Positions 25,355 to 34,477 of a stretch of 54,465 nucleotides of DNA are shown here, piece by piece. A program made the translations under genes and the position numbers. This DNA is from DATCJY01 sp036562565. GTDB lineage: Bacteria > Bacteroidota > Bacteroidia > Flavobacteriales_D > Sanyastnellaceae. The stretch lies in assembly GCA_036562565.1 (NCBI GenBank), contig DATCJY010000082.1, positions 1-54,465 of the forward strand. Direction: 5' to 3'. Within the stretch, counting starts at the first letter, position 1; the number at the start of each line of letters is the position of its first letter. The notes beneath the pieces were generated by a model that did no database searches, was not told the DNA's origin, and saw only the letters and a list, made by a program, of their open reading frames with translations.

Positions 25355-26632
25355 ATGAACGAACGAAATAAAGAAATCATTGTGTGCTTTGGCCCGGGAC
25401 CGCGCTTCAAAGGAGGTATCCAGAACTACAACACTTCTTTGGCTTTGGCATTGGACAAAGAGCCAAATACCGAAGTACATATAGTCAGCTGGACACAACA
25501 ATATCCGGCCATTATTCCACGGGAGTTTGTAGATAAGAGCAGCAAGACCGATTTGCTTGCCGGTAGCAACGTGCAAGTGAAATACATCACCAATTACAAC
25601 AATCCGTTTACATGGAAAGAAACCGTTGATTACATCACCGGTCTTAAAGCAACCAAAGTGATTATTCAATGGAGTATTGCCATACAAGGATTGCCCATCG
25701 GGTATATGGTCAAAAAACTCAGACGCAAAGGCATTGAAGTGATACTCGACTTGCACTTTGTGATTCAAAAAGAGAATTCATCGCTCGATAAGATTTTCAC
25801 AAAACGCGGTATAAAGCATGCCTCCACGTACATCGTTCATGCGCTCAAAACGTGGGAAGAGCTACGCACGCTTTTTCCGAATAAAAAAATGGAATTGAGC
25901 TATGATGGTAAACGTGTGCAAGGTGCAACTACCGTTATCAAACTCTACCATCCGATTTATGACTTGTTCAAACCGGATAGCAGCTTTGATGTAGAAGCAT
26001 TCAAGCAAGAACACGGATTGCGCAAAAACGTGTTTTTGTTCTTCGGGTTTATCCGCAAATACAAAGGACTGCACCATACAATCGAAGCCTTTGCCAAAGT
26101 AGCCGCACAGCGGGATGATGTTTCGCTGCTCATTTGTGGCGAATCCTTCTGGCAGACATTGGACAACAGCAAACTTTCTACTAAAATCAAGAATGCATTA
26201 TTCGGCACGGCAAAAAAAATCTTTTTGAAAAAAGCCGATGATGAGCGCAACTATCAGCCGCTGGCACTCATTGAAGAACTAGGCATACAAGACCGATGTG
26301 CAGTGTTCAACACTTTCATTCCAAATGAAGATGTATACAAATATTTTCAGGTAAGCGATGCCGTGGTTTTGTATTATTTGACAGCCACCCCATCGGGCAT
26401 CGAATCGCTGAGTTATAACTTCTCATTGCCTCTGCTTGCCACGGCAGTAGGTCATTTCCCTGAAACAATCAAGGATGGATTCAATGGTTATTTAGCCAAA
26501 CCCAATGATGTAGAAGACATGGCCAAGCAAATGCTGCGCTTCCTAGAACATCCGCTGCCCAAGGAAAATGTGAATGCCTCTACGAAAGAGATGAGCTGGA
26601 CAAATTATGCAAAGGCTATTCTAAAGCAATAG
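25355..26632 (+). CDS. Glycosyltransferase family 4-like protein
   Basis: GT-B fold transferase of 425 residues. It starts with IIVCFGPGPRFKGGIQNYNTSLA, the N-terminal acceptor-side loop. The C-terminal donor half has LFFGFIRKYKGLHHTIEAFA, VSLLICGES and the late acidic region TATPSGIESLSYNFSLPLLA. An upstream in-frame GTG at 25313 would add 14 residues that do not fit the fold, so the ATG at 25355 is used. The gene stands alone between a divergent peptidase and pdxH; its glycan product is unknown. Confidence 0.82.
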   Translation: MNERNKEIIVCFGPGPRFKGGIQNYNTSLALALDKEPNTEVHIVSWTQQYPAIIPREFVDKSSKTDLLAGSNVQVKYITNYNNPFTWKETVDYITGLKATKVIIQWSIAIQGLPIGYMVKKLRRKGIEVILDLHFVIQKENSSLDKIFTKRGIKHASTYIVHALKTWEELRTLFPNKKMELSYDGKRVQGATTVIKLYHPIYDLFKPDSSFDVEAFKQEHGLRKNVFLFFGFIRKYKGLHHTIEAFAKVAAQRDDVSLLICGESFWQTLDNSKLSTKIKNALFGTAKKIFLKKADDERNYQPLALIEELGIQDRCAVFNTFIPNEDVYKYFQVSDAVVLYYLTATPSGIESLSYNFSLPLLATAVGHFPETIKDGFNGYLAKPNDVEDMAKQMLRFLEHPLPKENVNASTKEMSWTNYAKAILKQ

Positions 26633-26720
26633 TTCAGTTGACTTAAATCAGCACATCACGCATTCGGCAATTGGTTATACCTACTAACTTTAGCACTTTG
26701 AAATAAAGAGAATACGCACC

Positions 26721-27374
26721 ATGTACGACTATAAAGCCAATATCGAAAGTTCACGCTACGATTACAATCGCTCCATTCTTTTGGAAAAAGATGCCCTTCC
26801 CAATCCATTTGAGCAGTTTGGAAAATGGCTCAAAGAAGCGGAGAACGAGGGCACTAAAGACTACAATGCGTTTATGTTGAGCACCATTGCAGAAGATGGA
26901 TTTCCCAATTCGCGGATTGTACTCTTGCGCAATTTCGATGCATCGGGCTTTACGTTTTTCACGAACTACAACAGCTCCAAGGGGCAACAACTGGAGAAAA
27001 ACAACAAAGTGTGCATGAACTTCTTTTGGAACAACATGGAGCGCCAAGTGCGCATTTATGGTGTGGCTCAAAAAGTAGATGCGAAAGAGAGTGATGAGTA
27101 CTTCGCAACTCGTCCACGTGAAAGCCAGATTGCGGCATGGGCATCCATGCAAAGCTCTGAGATGCGCGATCGCGATGAATTGGAGCAGAACGTGGTAAAG
27201 TATTCCAATGAGTTTGCCGGTAAACCTGTACCTCGCCCACCTCATTGGGGTGGATACAAAATCATCCCACACTACTTCGAATTCTGGCAAGGTCGCCCAA
27301 GCCGTCTGCACGACCGTCTTATCTACAGAGTCAACGAAGACTTCGAGTGGTTCATCCACCGCCTCGCACCTTGA
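26721..27374 (+). CDS. pdxH: Pyridoxamine 5'-phosphate oxidase
   Basis: FMN enzyme that oxidises pyridoxine or pyridoxamine 5'-phosphate to pyridoxal phosphate, serving PLP enzymes such as the glyA product. The 217-residue protein has the family features in order: NSRIVLLRNFD (FMN binding), FFTNYNSSKGQQL, FFWNNMERQVRIYG, RPRESQIAAWAS, and the C-terminal substrate motif FWQGRPSRLHDR. Full length. A TAACTTTA sequence upstream is a weak promoter candidate. It converges on the SGNH hydrolase gene. Confidence 0.97.
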   Translation: MYDYKANIESSRYDYNRSILLEKDALPNPFEQFGKWLKEAENEGTKDYNAFMLSTIAEDGFPNSRIVLLRNFDASGFTFFTNYNSSKGQQLEKNNKVCMNFFWNNMERQVRIYGVAQKVDAKESDEYFATRPRESQIAAWASMQSSEMRDRDELEQNVVKYSNEFAGKPVPRPPHWGGYKIIPHYFEFWQGRPSRLHDRLIYRVNEDFEWFIHRLAP

Positions 27375-27420
27375 TGTCTAGAAAAAAGATTACTTGATAA
27401 TCCAGAAAGAGGCAAGCATA

Positions 27421-28905
27421 TTACCGGTCTGAGGAGAGATCTTCATCGTCCTTTCCTGCGTCCGCACTGGCGTTCTTCCACGCCAGGTATTCATCATAGA
27501 TTGCTTTGAATAGCAACTCGCCCATCTTGCGTGCTCCTGCCGGTGTGAAGTGGACATAATCAGGACCTGCATAAGGCGGATCGTTATTTACCCAACTTAC
27601 CATTGAGTTTCTTCCTCCCATGACCGAGAACATATCCCAGTATGCACAACCTTCTTCAAAGGCGGCTTGCTTCATGGCATCGTTCATGATCTCCAAGTAG
27701 GGATAGGTTTGATAAACCCCATCAATACTGGTACTCATATCTGAAGGACCAACAAGAATAATCGGAACGCCCGGAGCCAATTGTTTCACTTTACGAATGG
27801 TAGTGGCAAAACCTTTTCCGGCATTGACAGCATGGGTAGAATCTTTCAAGTGAGGCACATTGTTTCCTCCAAATTGCAAGATGATTAGTTGCGTGTTAAG
27901 CTCATGAAAAACGGTTTTCATTTCCGCATCATTCACTCTGCGGATTGCTGTCCCGTCATTTCCTCTCAATGCAATATTGCTCAGGTTAACCCCGGTATTG
28001 CCATGCAACTCAATACCGTACACATCCGGGCTATCAGGTCCTTTGAAAACAAACTTGAGGTTCTTAGGTGATGATGCAAATGACCAATTGCGCTCCATCA
28101 TGCCGTCAGCTGTGGGAATATCCTCCTGAGCGAACAACACACCATCCACATACACATCCAATTTGAAACCATATTGATGATTTCCGAAATACATAATCGC
28201 GTTAGTGTATTGTTTAGCCAAGCTTTGTGTCATTCCGGATTGGCGCAACTCAATCCAAGCCTCCACGCTATCGGTCGGAACAATTTCTTCGAATGCTTTT
28301 TCAGGTGTGAACCTTCCGAAAGCACACATCACACCATATTTATTGTGCGTGGCTTTGCCATCATCAAATCCATAAGCGGTGTGGCGCTTCCAGTTGTCGC
28401 TTTGCGATTGACCAATGTTAGCCGATGCAGTAATGGGAATGGGCGCAACTAAACCGGGACCTATTCCTCCAAATTTCTCTTGCAACTTTTGACGAACGAT
28501 ACCGCTCATGCGATCACTTTCGATTTGTGAATCACCATAATGGAAAATATGAAGCGGAATCTTAGAAGCATTGTCCAACGCTTCAAAAAACGAAAACAAC
28601 ACATCCGACTTTCCATCGGCAAACTGCAACGAAGCGATGGTTTGATGACGTTTTACATGGAGTGAATCAAGCGATAATGTATCCGATTCGAATGCAGTGG
28701 AATCACTCAATATCGCGAGTCTTTCTTCCACATTGAGTTGCGGCTCGGATTGCTCCATGGCAAAGAATTTTTCCAATGTCGGATACTTCAGTTTTATGCT
28801 TCCTATCCGGATGCCTTCTTCAGGAAAGACAGCCATCAGCAGTAAACAAAGTGCCGCTACCGCTACAAGCACCAACAACGTGGTATAAGGACGAACAATT
28901 TTCAA
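27421..28905 (-). CDS. SGNH/GDSL-like hydrolase, membrane-anchored
   Basis: Predicted esterase of 494 residues with one N-terminal transmembrane segment (about 8-27). Block I is HYGDSQIESDR with the nucleophile S126. The oxyanion block is QFGGNN (345-349), and the C-terminal catalytic Asp and His are in YVHFTPAG. Between blocks I and III lies an inserted beta-rich domain (about 180-310) as in the two-domain SGNH proteins that de-acetylate cell-wall glycans. Substrate unproven. It follows the PorE-like lipoprotein gene by 39 bases on the same strand, so the two are likely cotranscribed, which fits a peptidoglycan-linked role. The C-terminus is short and acidic. Confidence 0.8.
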   Translation of the reverse strand: MKIVRPYTTLLVLVAVAALCLLLMAVFPEEGIRIGSIKLKYPTLEKFFAMEQSEPQLNVEERLAILSDSTAFESDTLSLDSLHVKRHQTIASLQFADGKSDVLFSFFEALDNASKIPLHIFHYGDSQIESDRMSGIVRQKLQEKFGGIGPGLVAPIPITASANIGQSQSDNWKRHTAYGFDDGKATHNKYGVMCAFGRFTPEKAFEEIVPTDSVEAWIELRQSGMTQSLAKQYTNAIMYFGNHQYGFKLDVYVDGVLFAQEDIPTADGMMERNWSFASSPKNLKFVFKGPDSPDVYGIELHGNTGVNLSNIALRGNDGTAIRRVNDAEMKTVFHELNTQLIILQFGGNNVPHLKDSTHAVNAGKGFATTIRKVKQLAPGVPIILVGPSDMSTSIDGVYQTYPYLEIMNDAMKQAAFEEGCAYWDMFSVMGGRNSMVSWVNNDPPYAGPDYVHFTPAGARKMGELLFKAIYDEYLAWKNASADAGKDDEDLSSDR

Positions 28906-28944
28906 TGTCTTTGTATATCTATTTACAAAACAGATGGCACAAGA

Positions 28945-30903
28945 TTATTCCAAAATTTTGAACTCCGTTCTTCTGTTCTTGGCTCTGCCTTCTTCTGTAT
29001 CGTTAGATGCTACCGGTTTTGTTTCACCATAACCTTTAGCGGTGAGCTGCGCTGCCGAAACGCCTTGACTAATAAGATACTCCACCACGCTTGCAGCACG
29101 GTTTTCAGAAAGCGTTTGGTTAGCTGCATCATTACCTACATTATCAGTGTGACCACTAATCTCAACCTTCTTCGTTGGGTTGGCCTTTAGCAAATCTGCA
29201 AGCTTGTTCAGTTCAGCTTTTGACTCCGGTTTTAAATCCCACTTGTTTGTTTCAAAAAATACGTTGTTCAGCACTATCGTAGCTCCGGGGCGAAGCTTTT
29301 GCAATTCAACATCAAGCCTATATGGCTCAAGGCTGTTGTAGTTTACCAACGAGAAGTTCTCCGAGTGGAAGAGATAGCCTTCTTTGCTCACGTTCATCGC
29401 ATAGGCCTTTCCGGTTGGAATGCACAATAAAAAGTCTCCTGTTCCTTTGCTTGAGAAGGTTTCCGCTACAATCTTCCCTGTTTCCAAATCGATGAGTTGA
29501 AGTTGTGCATCGAGTTTTTTGTAACTCAATTTATCCGAAACCACGCCTTTCACATACGTCACAGGTGTAGGACGAGCCTTAGCATGTAATTCGAATTCAT
29601 ATAAATCCAAGCCTCCAAAACCTCCTTCTCTATCGCTTGCAAACAAGGCTTTGTCACCAGCTGCTGTTACTTGGAAAGAGTTTTCATTGCGGTGAGTATT
29701 GATAGGATATCCCAAATTGACAGGAGTATCCCAATCGCCATTGGGCAAGAGTTTACTCATGAAAATATCCAAGCCACCCATTCCGGTGTGGCCATTGCTA
29801 CTGAAGTACATGGTATGACCATCCGGATGAATCATCACGCTTTCTTCTTCAAAAATGGTGTTGACCTTACCCGGTACTTTCATTGGCACACTCCATCTAC
29901 CATCCTCCATAATGTAGCTATAGTAAATGTCTTGTTCTTTGATTCCACTTGCAGTGCGCTTTCCACGAACGAAATAAAGGGTGCGCCCATTGGCCGCGAA
30001 GCTGGGTTGGCTTTCCCAGGTGGAAGTATTGATGCCGCTGCCCATGTTTTGTGCGGGGCTCCATCCATTCGGTGTTTTATAGGAGTAGAACAAATCACAA
30101 CTTCCTATACCTTGACGATCTCCTCCCCACGTGCCATCGGCAGACTCGCATGCTGTGAAGATGAGCATTTGGCCATCTGCACTCAATGTAGGTGCCCCTT
30201 CATTCTTCACGGTATTGATTTCGCGCACCGGTTCTGCCTCTTGCCATACGTTGTCCTTCTTGGTACTGATGTAAAAATCTTCTTGTTTGCCTTGATACGC
30301 TCTGTCATCTTTTACCAATCGTGTGAACAACAAGGTTTGCTCATCGGCTGTGATGCATGGATAATATTCATCCTGTTCGGTATTGACTCCGGGACCAAGG
30401 TTGATGGGATTGAAGGGCACGGGATTCTGCATCGCGCGTTTGGCGAAGGTGCAGCTTGAAAGAATCAGCTGTGCGCGCTTTTCTTGATACTGACTTTCCT
30501 TGGGATAAGGCATGAACTTCGTGATGGCTCTTTCGGCCTCATCATAATTGCCTTGCATGAAATAGCACTCAGCCAACATCATCCACCCAGCAGGATAGAA
30601 TTTCTCATTCATGGCCATAGCCTTTTCCAGAGGCTCAATCGCACGCTCGGTTTGATTGGTTTCGTCATATATCTGAGCGAGCATAAAGTAAGGTTCCACA
30701 AAGTCTTTGGAGGTCTTTGTCAAATCTTCCAATATAGCAATGGCACCTTGCATGTCGCGGTGCTGATATGCATCCAGCGCTGCTTCATAGCGCTTGATGG
30801 CTTTTTTATCATTGGTGGTATAAGATCGGCCGGGTTGAGCCACAGCTTTGCAGGACACAATTGCCAACAACACAATGACAGATAGAAACTGTAAAACCTT
30901 CAT
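28945..30903 (-). CDS. porE: PorE-like lipoprotein (TPR, PD40 propeller, OmpA domain)
   Basis: Outer-membrane-attached lipoprotein that in T9SS organisms links the secretion machine to peptidoglycan. The 652-residue protein has a lipobox ending in C18 (LAIVSC). TPR-like helices follow (35-150), then a PD40 beta-propeller (165-440), a carboxypeptidase-regulatory-like domain (448-535) and a full OmpA-like domain (545-652). The OmpA domain has GHTDNVG (D587) and ENRAA (R602), the peptidoglycan-contact residues. This is the complete PorE order. The symbol is by architecture, since other PD40/OmpA lipoproteins share it. It is upstream of, and probably cotranscribed with, the SGNH hydrolase. Confidence 0.82.
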   Translation of the reverse strand: MKVLQFLSVIVLLAIVSCKAVAQPGRSYTTNDKKAIKRYEAALDAYQHRDMQGAIAILEDLTKTSKDFVEPYFMLAQIYDETNQTERAIEPLEKAMAMNEKFYPAGWMMLAECYFMQGNYDEAERAITKFMPYPKESQYQEKRAQLILSSCTFAKRAMQNPVPFNPINLGPGVNTEQDEYYPCITADEQTLLFTRLVKDDRAYQGKQEDFYISTKKDNVWQEAEPVREINTVKNEGAPTLSADGQMLIFTACESADGTWGGDRQGIGSCDLFYSYKTPNGWSPAQNMGSGINTSTWESQPSFAANGRTLYFVRGKRTASGIKEQDIYYSYIMEDGRWSVPMKVPGKVNTIFEEESVMIHPDGHTMYFSSNGHTGMGGLDIFMSKLLPNGDWDTPVNLGYPINTHRNENSFQVTAAGDKALFASDREGGFGGLDLYEFELHAKARPTPVTYVKGVVSDKLSYKKLDAQLQLIDLETGKIVAETFSSKGTGDFLLCIPTGKAYAMNVSKEGYLFHSENFSLVNYNSLEPYRLDVELQKLRPGATIVLNNVFFETNKWDLKPESKAELNKLADLLKANPTKKVEISGHTDNVGNDAANQTLSENRAASVVEYLISQGVSAAQLTAKGYGETKPVASNDTEEGRAKNRRTEFKILE

Positions 30904-31019
30904 GCTTTCCTCAAAATCAAGTATTGAGCCGAAAAGTAGCGCTTTCGCCCCACGTCTGTTTCTAACTGCTGTGAAGTTTTACAAAGTGTTTTCTTAAAAA
31001 GATATAGAACGGTGATGGA

Positions 31020-33143
31020 TTATCTCACCAACTCATAATCCAATGTGCGTCTATTCAAATCACCGCCCAGTACTTTGATTGTGACTTTATCACCAAGGCA
31101 AAACTCTTCACCCGTGCGGCTTCCTCGAATGATGTATTCATCAGCATTGAACTCAAAATAATCCCAAGTTAGCGACTTGAGTGAAATCATTCCCTCGCTC
31201 TTTGTTTCTCCCACCTCCACATAGAAGCCCCAATTGCTGAGGCCGGAAATAATGCCTTCGAATACTTTGCCCACATTCTCCAGCATGTATTCCACCTGTT
31301 TGTATTTGATGCTTGCACGTTCAGCTTCTGCAGCGCGCTTTTCCATGGCTACACTGTGCTTACAGCGGAGCTCGTATTCATTCTCGTTGACGCTTGCACC
31401 ACCATCGAGATAATGCTGCAACAAGCGATGCGCCATGACATCGGGATAACGCCTGATGGGCGAAGTGAAGTGTGTGTAATAATCAAATGCCAATCCATAG
31501 TGTCCAATGTTCTTTGTGCTGTATTCAGCCTTAGCCATGGAGCGGATGGCCATTGTCTTCACAATGTCTTCTTCAGGTTGCCCTGCCACCAAATCCAAGA
31601 TGGAGCGCACAACACTCACTGAGTTTTTCAGATTTGCCTTTGGCAGTTTATAACCGAGATTTTTTACGAATGCTCGCAATTGAAGGAGTCTGGCGTCATC
31701 CGGGGTATCGTGAATACGATAGATGAATGTTTTCTCTGGTTCTCCAGCTTTTTTCTTGCCGATGAACTCACCTACTTTACGGTTGGCCAGCAACATAAAC
31801 TCTTCGATGAGTTGATTGCTATCCTTCATTTTCTTGATGGTAACACCAATTGGTTTGCCCATCTCATCCAGTTTGAACTTCACCTCTTCCGTATCAAAGT
31901 CAATGGCACCACTTCTGAAGCGCTCTGCGCGCAACATCTTTGCGAGACGATCCAGATGGAGGATTTCTTCGGCAAAATCACCTTTACCGGTTTCAATGAT
32001 TTCTTGTGCTTCTTCGTAGGTAAATCTTCTGTCGGAATAAATCACCGTGCGACCAAACCATGAGTTGCGTATTTCTGCATTCGGGCTTAGCTCAAACACG
32101 GCTGAAAAACATAGCTTTTCCTCATGCGGGCGCAAGGAGCACAATTCATTGCTAAGCTTCTCCGGCAACATCGGGATGGTCCTGTCAACGAGATAAACCG
32201 AAGTTGCGCGCTGGTATCCCTCTTTGTCAAGCAAAGTTCCGGGCAACATATAATGGCTCACATCCGCGATATGGACCCCTACTTCCACATTGCCATTTTC
32301 CAACTTCCTGTATGAGAGTGCATCATCAAAGTCTTTGGCATCATATGGGTCTATTGTAAAAGTTGTCACATGACGGAAGTCTCTGCGCTTTTTAATTTCT
32401 TCCTCAGTTATCTTATCAGAGATGCTCTCAGCCTCTGCGATTACTTCCGCAGGGAATTCCGTAGGCAATCCAAACTCAGCGATGATGGCGTGCATCTCCA
32501 CGTTGTGTGAGCCGGGTTTGCCCAATACTTTGACAACTCGTGCAAAGGGACTTTTATCAGGATGCGTCCAATCGGTAATCTCAGCAACTACTTTATCTCC
32601 GTTCTTAGCGCCATTGAAATGCTCCTTGGGGATGTAGAAGTCCACATGTATCCTCTGGTCGGAAGGAATAAAAAAGGCGTGGTCTCTGGAGATTTGGATT
32701 ATGCCTACGAACTGAGTTCTCGCACGCTCCACCACTCGTGTCACGAGCAGCTCCGGTCTGCGAGCTCTTGGATTGTATTGCACTTCAACAGTATCGCCAT
32801 TGAGTGCAAAACCTGTATCACCTTTATTGATTTCAAGGTCTTTGTCCAAACCGGGGACTGTTACGAACCCGCGTCCGTGACGCGTGATTTGGATAATACC
32901 TTCAATGGTTTCCTTGGTTTGTTCCTTGAGTAAAAATTTGCCGCGTTCTATTTCCTTGAGTTTACCGGTTTCTACTTCGGCAAGCAGCAATTCGAAAATG
33001 AGCGTACGAACACCTGCGTCTTTAATTCCTAACTCTGCTGAAACTTGCTTGTGGTTAAGGGGTTTGTTGGGGTGGCGATGAAAGATATAGAGGATATCCT
33101 TGCGCAGATCGCGCTTGAAATTGTTTGATTTTTTTTTTGCCAT
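31020..33143 (-). CDS. rnr: Ribonuclease R
   Basis: Processive 3'-5' exoribonuclease for structured RNA. The 707-residue protein has a helix-turn-helix-like N-terminus and cold-shock domains (about 80-225). The RNB catalytic domain has TIDPYDAKDFDDA (D265, D271, D273, D274) and TSPIRRYPDVMAHRLL, and a C-terminal S1 domain follows (about 620-700). All magnesium-binding aspartates are present. The long basic tail of the E. coli enzyme is absent, as is usual in Bacteroidota. A near-perfect promoter lies 53 bases upstream. Confidence 0.96.
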   Translation of the reverse strand: MAKKKSNNFKRDLRKDILYIFHRHPNKPLNHKQVSAELGIKDAGVRTLIFELLLAEVETGKLKEIERGKFLLKEQTKETIEGIIQITRHGRGFVTVPGLDKDLEINKGDTGFALNGDTVEVQYNPRARRPELLVTRVVERARTQFVGIIQISRDHAFFIPSDQRIHVDFYIPKEHFNGAKNGDKVVAEITDWTHPDKSPFARVVKVLGKPGSHNVEMHAIIAEFGLPTEFPAEVIAEAESISDKITEEEIKKRRDFRHVTTFTIDPYDAKDFDDALSYRKLENGNVEVGVHIADVSHYMLPGTLLDKEGYQRATSVYLVDRTIPMLPEKLSNELCSLRPHEEKLCFSAVFELSPNAEIRNSWFGRTVIYSDRRFTYEEAQEIIETGKGDFAEEILHLDRLAKMLRAERFRSGAIDFDTEEVKFKLDEMGKPIGVTIKKMKDSNQLIEEFMLLANRKVGEFIGKKKAGEPEKTFIYRIHDTPDDARLLQLRAFVKNLGYKLPKANLKNSVSVVRSILDLVAGQPEEDIVKTMAIRSMAKAEYSTKNIGHYGLAFDYYTHFTSPIRRYPDVMAHRLLQHYLDGGASVNENEYELRCKHSVAMEKRAAEAERASIKYKQVEYMLENVGKVFEGIISGLSNWGFYVEVGETKSEGMISLKSLTWDYFEFNADEYIIRGSRTGEEFCLGDKVTIKVLGGDLNRRTLDYELVR

Positions 33144-33196
33144 AAATACTTCATTGAAGACCGGATTGTCTTCTGGTTTTTCTTTCTTATTCTCTA

Positions 33197-33204
33197 CAAA
33201 CTTA
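33197..33204 (-). promoter_or_regulatory. rnr promoter
   Basis: The minus strand has TTG, 19 bases, then TAAGTTTG: an exact match to the TTG-N17-23-TAnnTTTG promoter of Flavobacterium and relatives. It gives a leader of about 45 bases. Confidence 0.72.
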
Positions 33205-33280
33205 CCACGAAACAGATGTTGGCCAATTTAATACTGCCTTATCCTACCATTTTAGCATTCTTATCTTGACGTTATATAAA

Positions 33281-33315
33281 CAAAAAAGCCGCTTTGGCGT
33301 ACCAAAGCGGCTTTT
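33281..33315 (-). terminator. Terminator of first duplicated secreted-protein gene
   Basis: Fourteen-base-pair perfect stem (33284-33297 with 33302-33315), loop CGTA, and an A run on the left that becomes the U tract of the minus-strand transcript. The same hairpin is repeated at 34428-34459. Confidence 0.9.
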
Positions 33316-33333
33316 CATATACAAGTCTAAAAA

Positions 33334-34155
33334 TTACTTCACCGCAATTTTCAAAGTAGCTTTTTGTCCTTGAGACTCGATGTTGAAGAAGTAAACTCCT
33401 GTGCTCAATTTTGACAAATCAATCGCTTCATTTGTGTTGTAAAGCTTTTGGCTCATCATCTCTTGGCCGGCCACGTTGTAAACTGTGATGTGAGAAAACT
33501 CTTGACTGGCAGAGAGGTGAAGCGTGTTAGTTTGAATGTTGTAGAAGTGAGAGAAACCTGTGATTGCAGGAAGCTCGTTCACTGATACCGGACCTTCACC
33601 TGCGTAAACCATTACATCATCAATAATGATGTTGAACACGTCTGAACTTTCGTGGTGTCTGAAAGCAACATAGATAGTTTGACCAGCGAAAGATGTAATG
33701 TCCAAGGTTTTGAGGTGCAAGTTTTCAATACCACCGGGACCGTTTTCCGTTACGATTTCATTCAAATAAGTTGTGCTAGCTGAAAGAGCAGCTACTGTAT
33801 TTTCTGTCGCAACATAAACAGTATAGTTCTCATCTGAATATTCAGGGTCAGTTCCGGAAACTTTCCATGACAAAGTGATTGGAGCAGAACCATCTTGACC
33901 TTCCAAGCTGATAGCAGGAGTTACAGCCCAGTTATCCGGAGTGAGAACTTGGTTGTTAAACCAAGAATAAGATGTCAATACCGGAGTACCTTCGTTGAAC
34001 TGAAGAACTTCCCAGTTATCAGAATCGCCATCTTCATCATAAAGAGTCCATGAATCGATAGCACCTTCTTCATCAAAGTTTTCAGAGAAAATTACTTGTG
34101 CTTTAGCTGAAAAAATGGATCCAACCAAGAACAGAGAAAGTAAAGATTTTTTCAT
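33334..34155 (-). CDS. T9SS-sorted surface protein, choice-of-anchor J type, copy 1
   Basis: Exported protein of 273 residues with no enzyme motif. A signal peptide (1-19, cut after SAKA) is followed by a jelly-roll domain of the cleaved-adhesin/choice-of-anchor J type: FSENFDEEGAIDSWT at its start, LSWKVSGTDP, YVAFRHH and IIIDDVMVYAGEG at its end. A type A sorting domain covers about 200-273 (HITVYNVAGQEMM, LSTGVYFFNIESQGQ, KIAVK). Such domains bind carbohydrate or act as adhesins in characterised cases. Near-identical neighbour at 34478-35299; residues 44-70 differ most between the copies (SDNWEVLQFNE against TRNWAVILFNQ). Confidence 0.88.
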   Translation of the reverse strand: MKKSLLSLFLVGSIFSAKAQVIFSENFDEEGAIDSWTLYDEDGDSDNWEVLQFNEGTPVLTSYSWFNNQVLTPDNWAVTPAISLEGQDGSAPITLSWKVSGTDPEYSDENYTVYVATENTVAALSASTTYLNEIVTENGPGGIENLHLKTLDITSFAGQTIYVAFRHHESSDVFNIIIDDVMVYAGEGPVSVNELPAITGFSHFYNIQTNTLHLSASQEFSHITVYNVAGQEMMSQKLYNTNEAIDLSKLSTGVYFFNIESQGQKATLKIAVK

Positions 34156-34414
34156 AAGTAGAATCTGTAATTTTAAAATTATAAGGCGGCAATGTTATAA
34201 AAGAAAATGCATCTCGATGGTAGTTTTCCGTCAACAAGAAAGAATAACCAAATTGAAAAGCACCGCAAGTTTCATTGTATGAACCAATTACACCTGTATC
34301 TCCCTTTGCTTTGTTCATAAAACCGTTATCGCACAATTTCTTTGATATCATCTGGATTGGCCTTCGCCAACAACCTTGCTGTATGTGAATTGCCTTCTGT
34401 CTGCTTATCAAATC
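34156..34414. other. Spacer between the two duplicated genes, possible gene remnant
   Basis: This 259-base spacer is unique to the first copy's upstream side. It holds a promoter-like minus-strand TAACATTG (34190-34197). On the minus strand an open frame ends at the stop 34326-34328 and runs from the repeat edge at 34415. Its 29 codons include HTARLLAKANPDDIKEIVR, which reads like the C-terminus of a real protein. The frame is closed by a stop just inside the repeat. It may be the tail of a gene cut by the duplication, or chance. Confidence 0.35.
34190..34197 (-). promoter_or_regulatory. Possible promoter of duplicated gene copy 1
   Basis: The minus strand reads TAACATTG then CCGCC, 7 of 8 to the -7 consensus, 34 bases before the ATG at 34155. 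Copy 2 has a different element (TAAAATTG at 35331-35338), so the two genes have separate control regions. Confidence 0.35.
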
Positions 34415-34424
34415 GTTATACAAA

Positions 34425-34459
34425 CAAAAAAGCCGCTTTGGCGTACCAAAGCGGCTTTT
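34425..34459 (-). terminator. Terminator of second duplicated secreted-protein gene
   Basis: Identical 14-base-pair hairpin to that at 33284-33315 (arms 34428-34441 and 34446-34459), with the A run on its left. Confidence 0.9.
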
Positions 34460-34477
34460 CATATACAAGTCTAAAAA

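Larger units (their letters stand above)
33271..34155. repeat. Direct repeat copy 1, 885 bases, holding gene and terminator
   Basis: Aligns without gaps to 34415-35299 at a constant offset of 1144 bases. The first roughly 450 bases (terminator plus the 3' half of the gene) differ at only about five to seven positions. The part coding for residues 30-75 differs much more. Similarity stops at the start codon on one side and at 33271 on the other. Confidence 0.92.

Noticed and set aside
25085..25768. 227-codon frame antisense to the M1 peptidase start and the glycosyltransferase
   Set aside because: Both overlapped genes are convincing and the antisense product has no recognisable features.
26751..27359. 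202-codon frame antisense to pdxH
   Set aside because: pdxH is certain and occupies the same bases in the other direction.
29671..30459. 262-codon frame antisense to the PorE-like gene
   Set aside because: It is a long shadow of a strongly coding strand; its translation is Cys/His/Ile-rich with no domain, and the sense frame has full domain structure.
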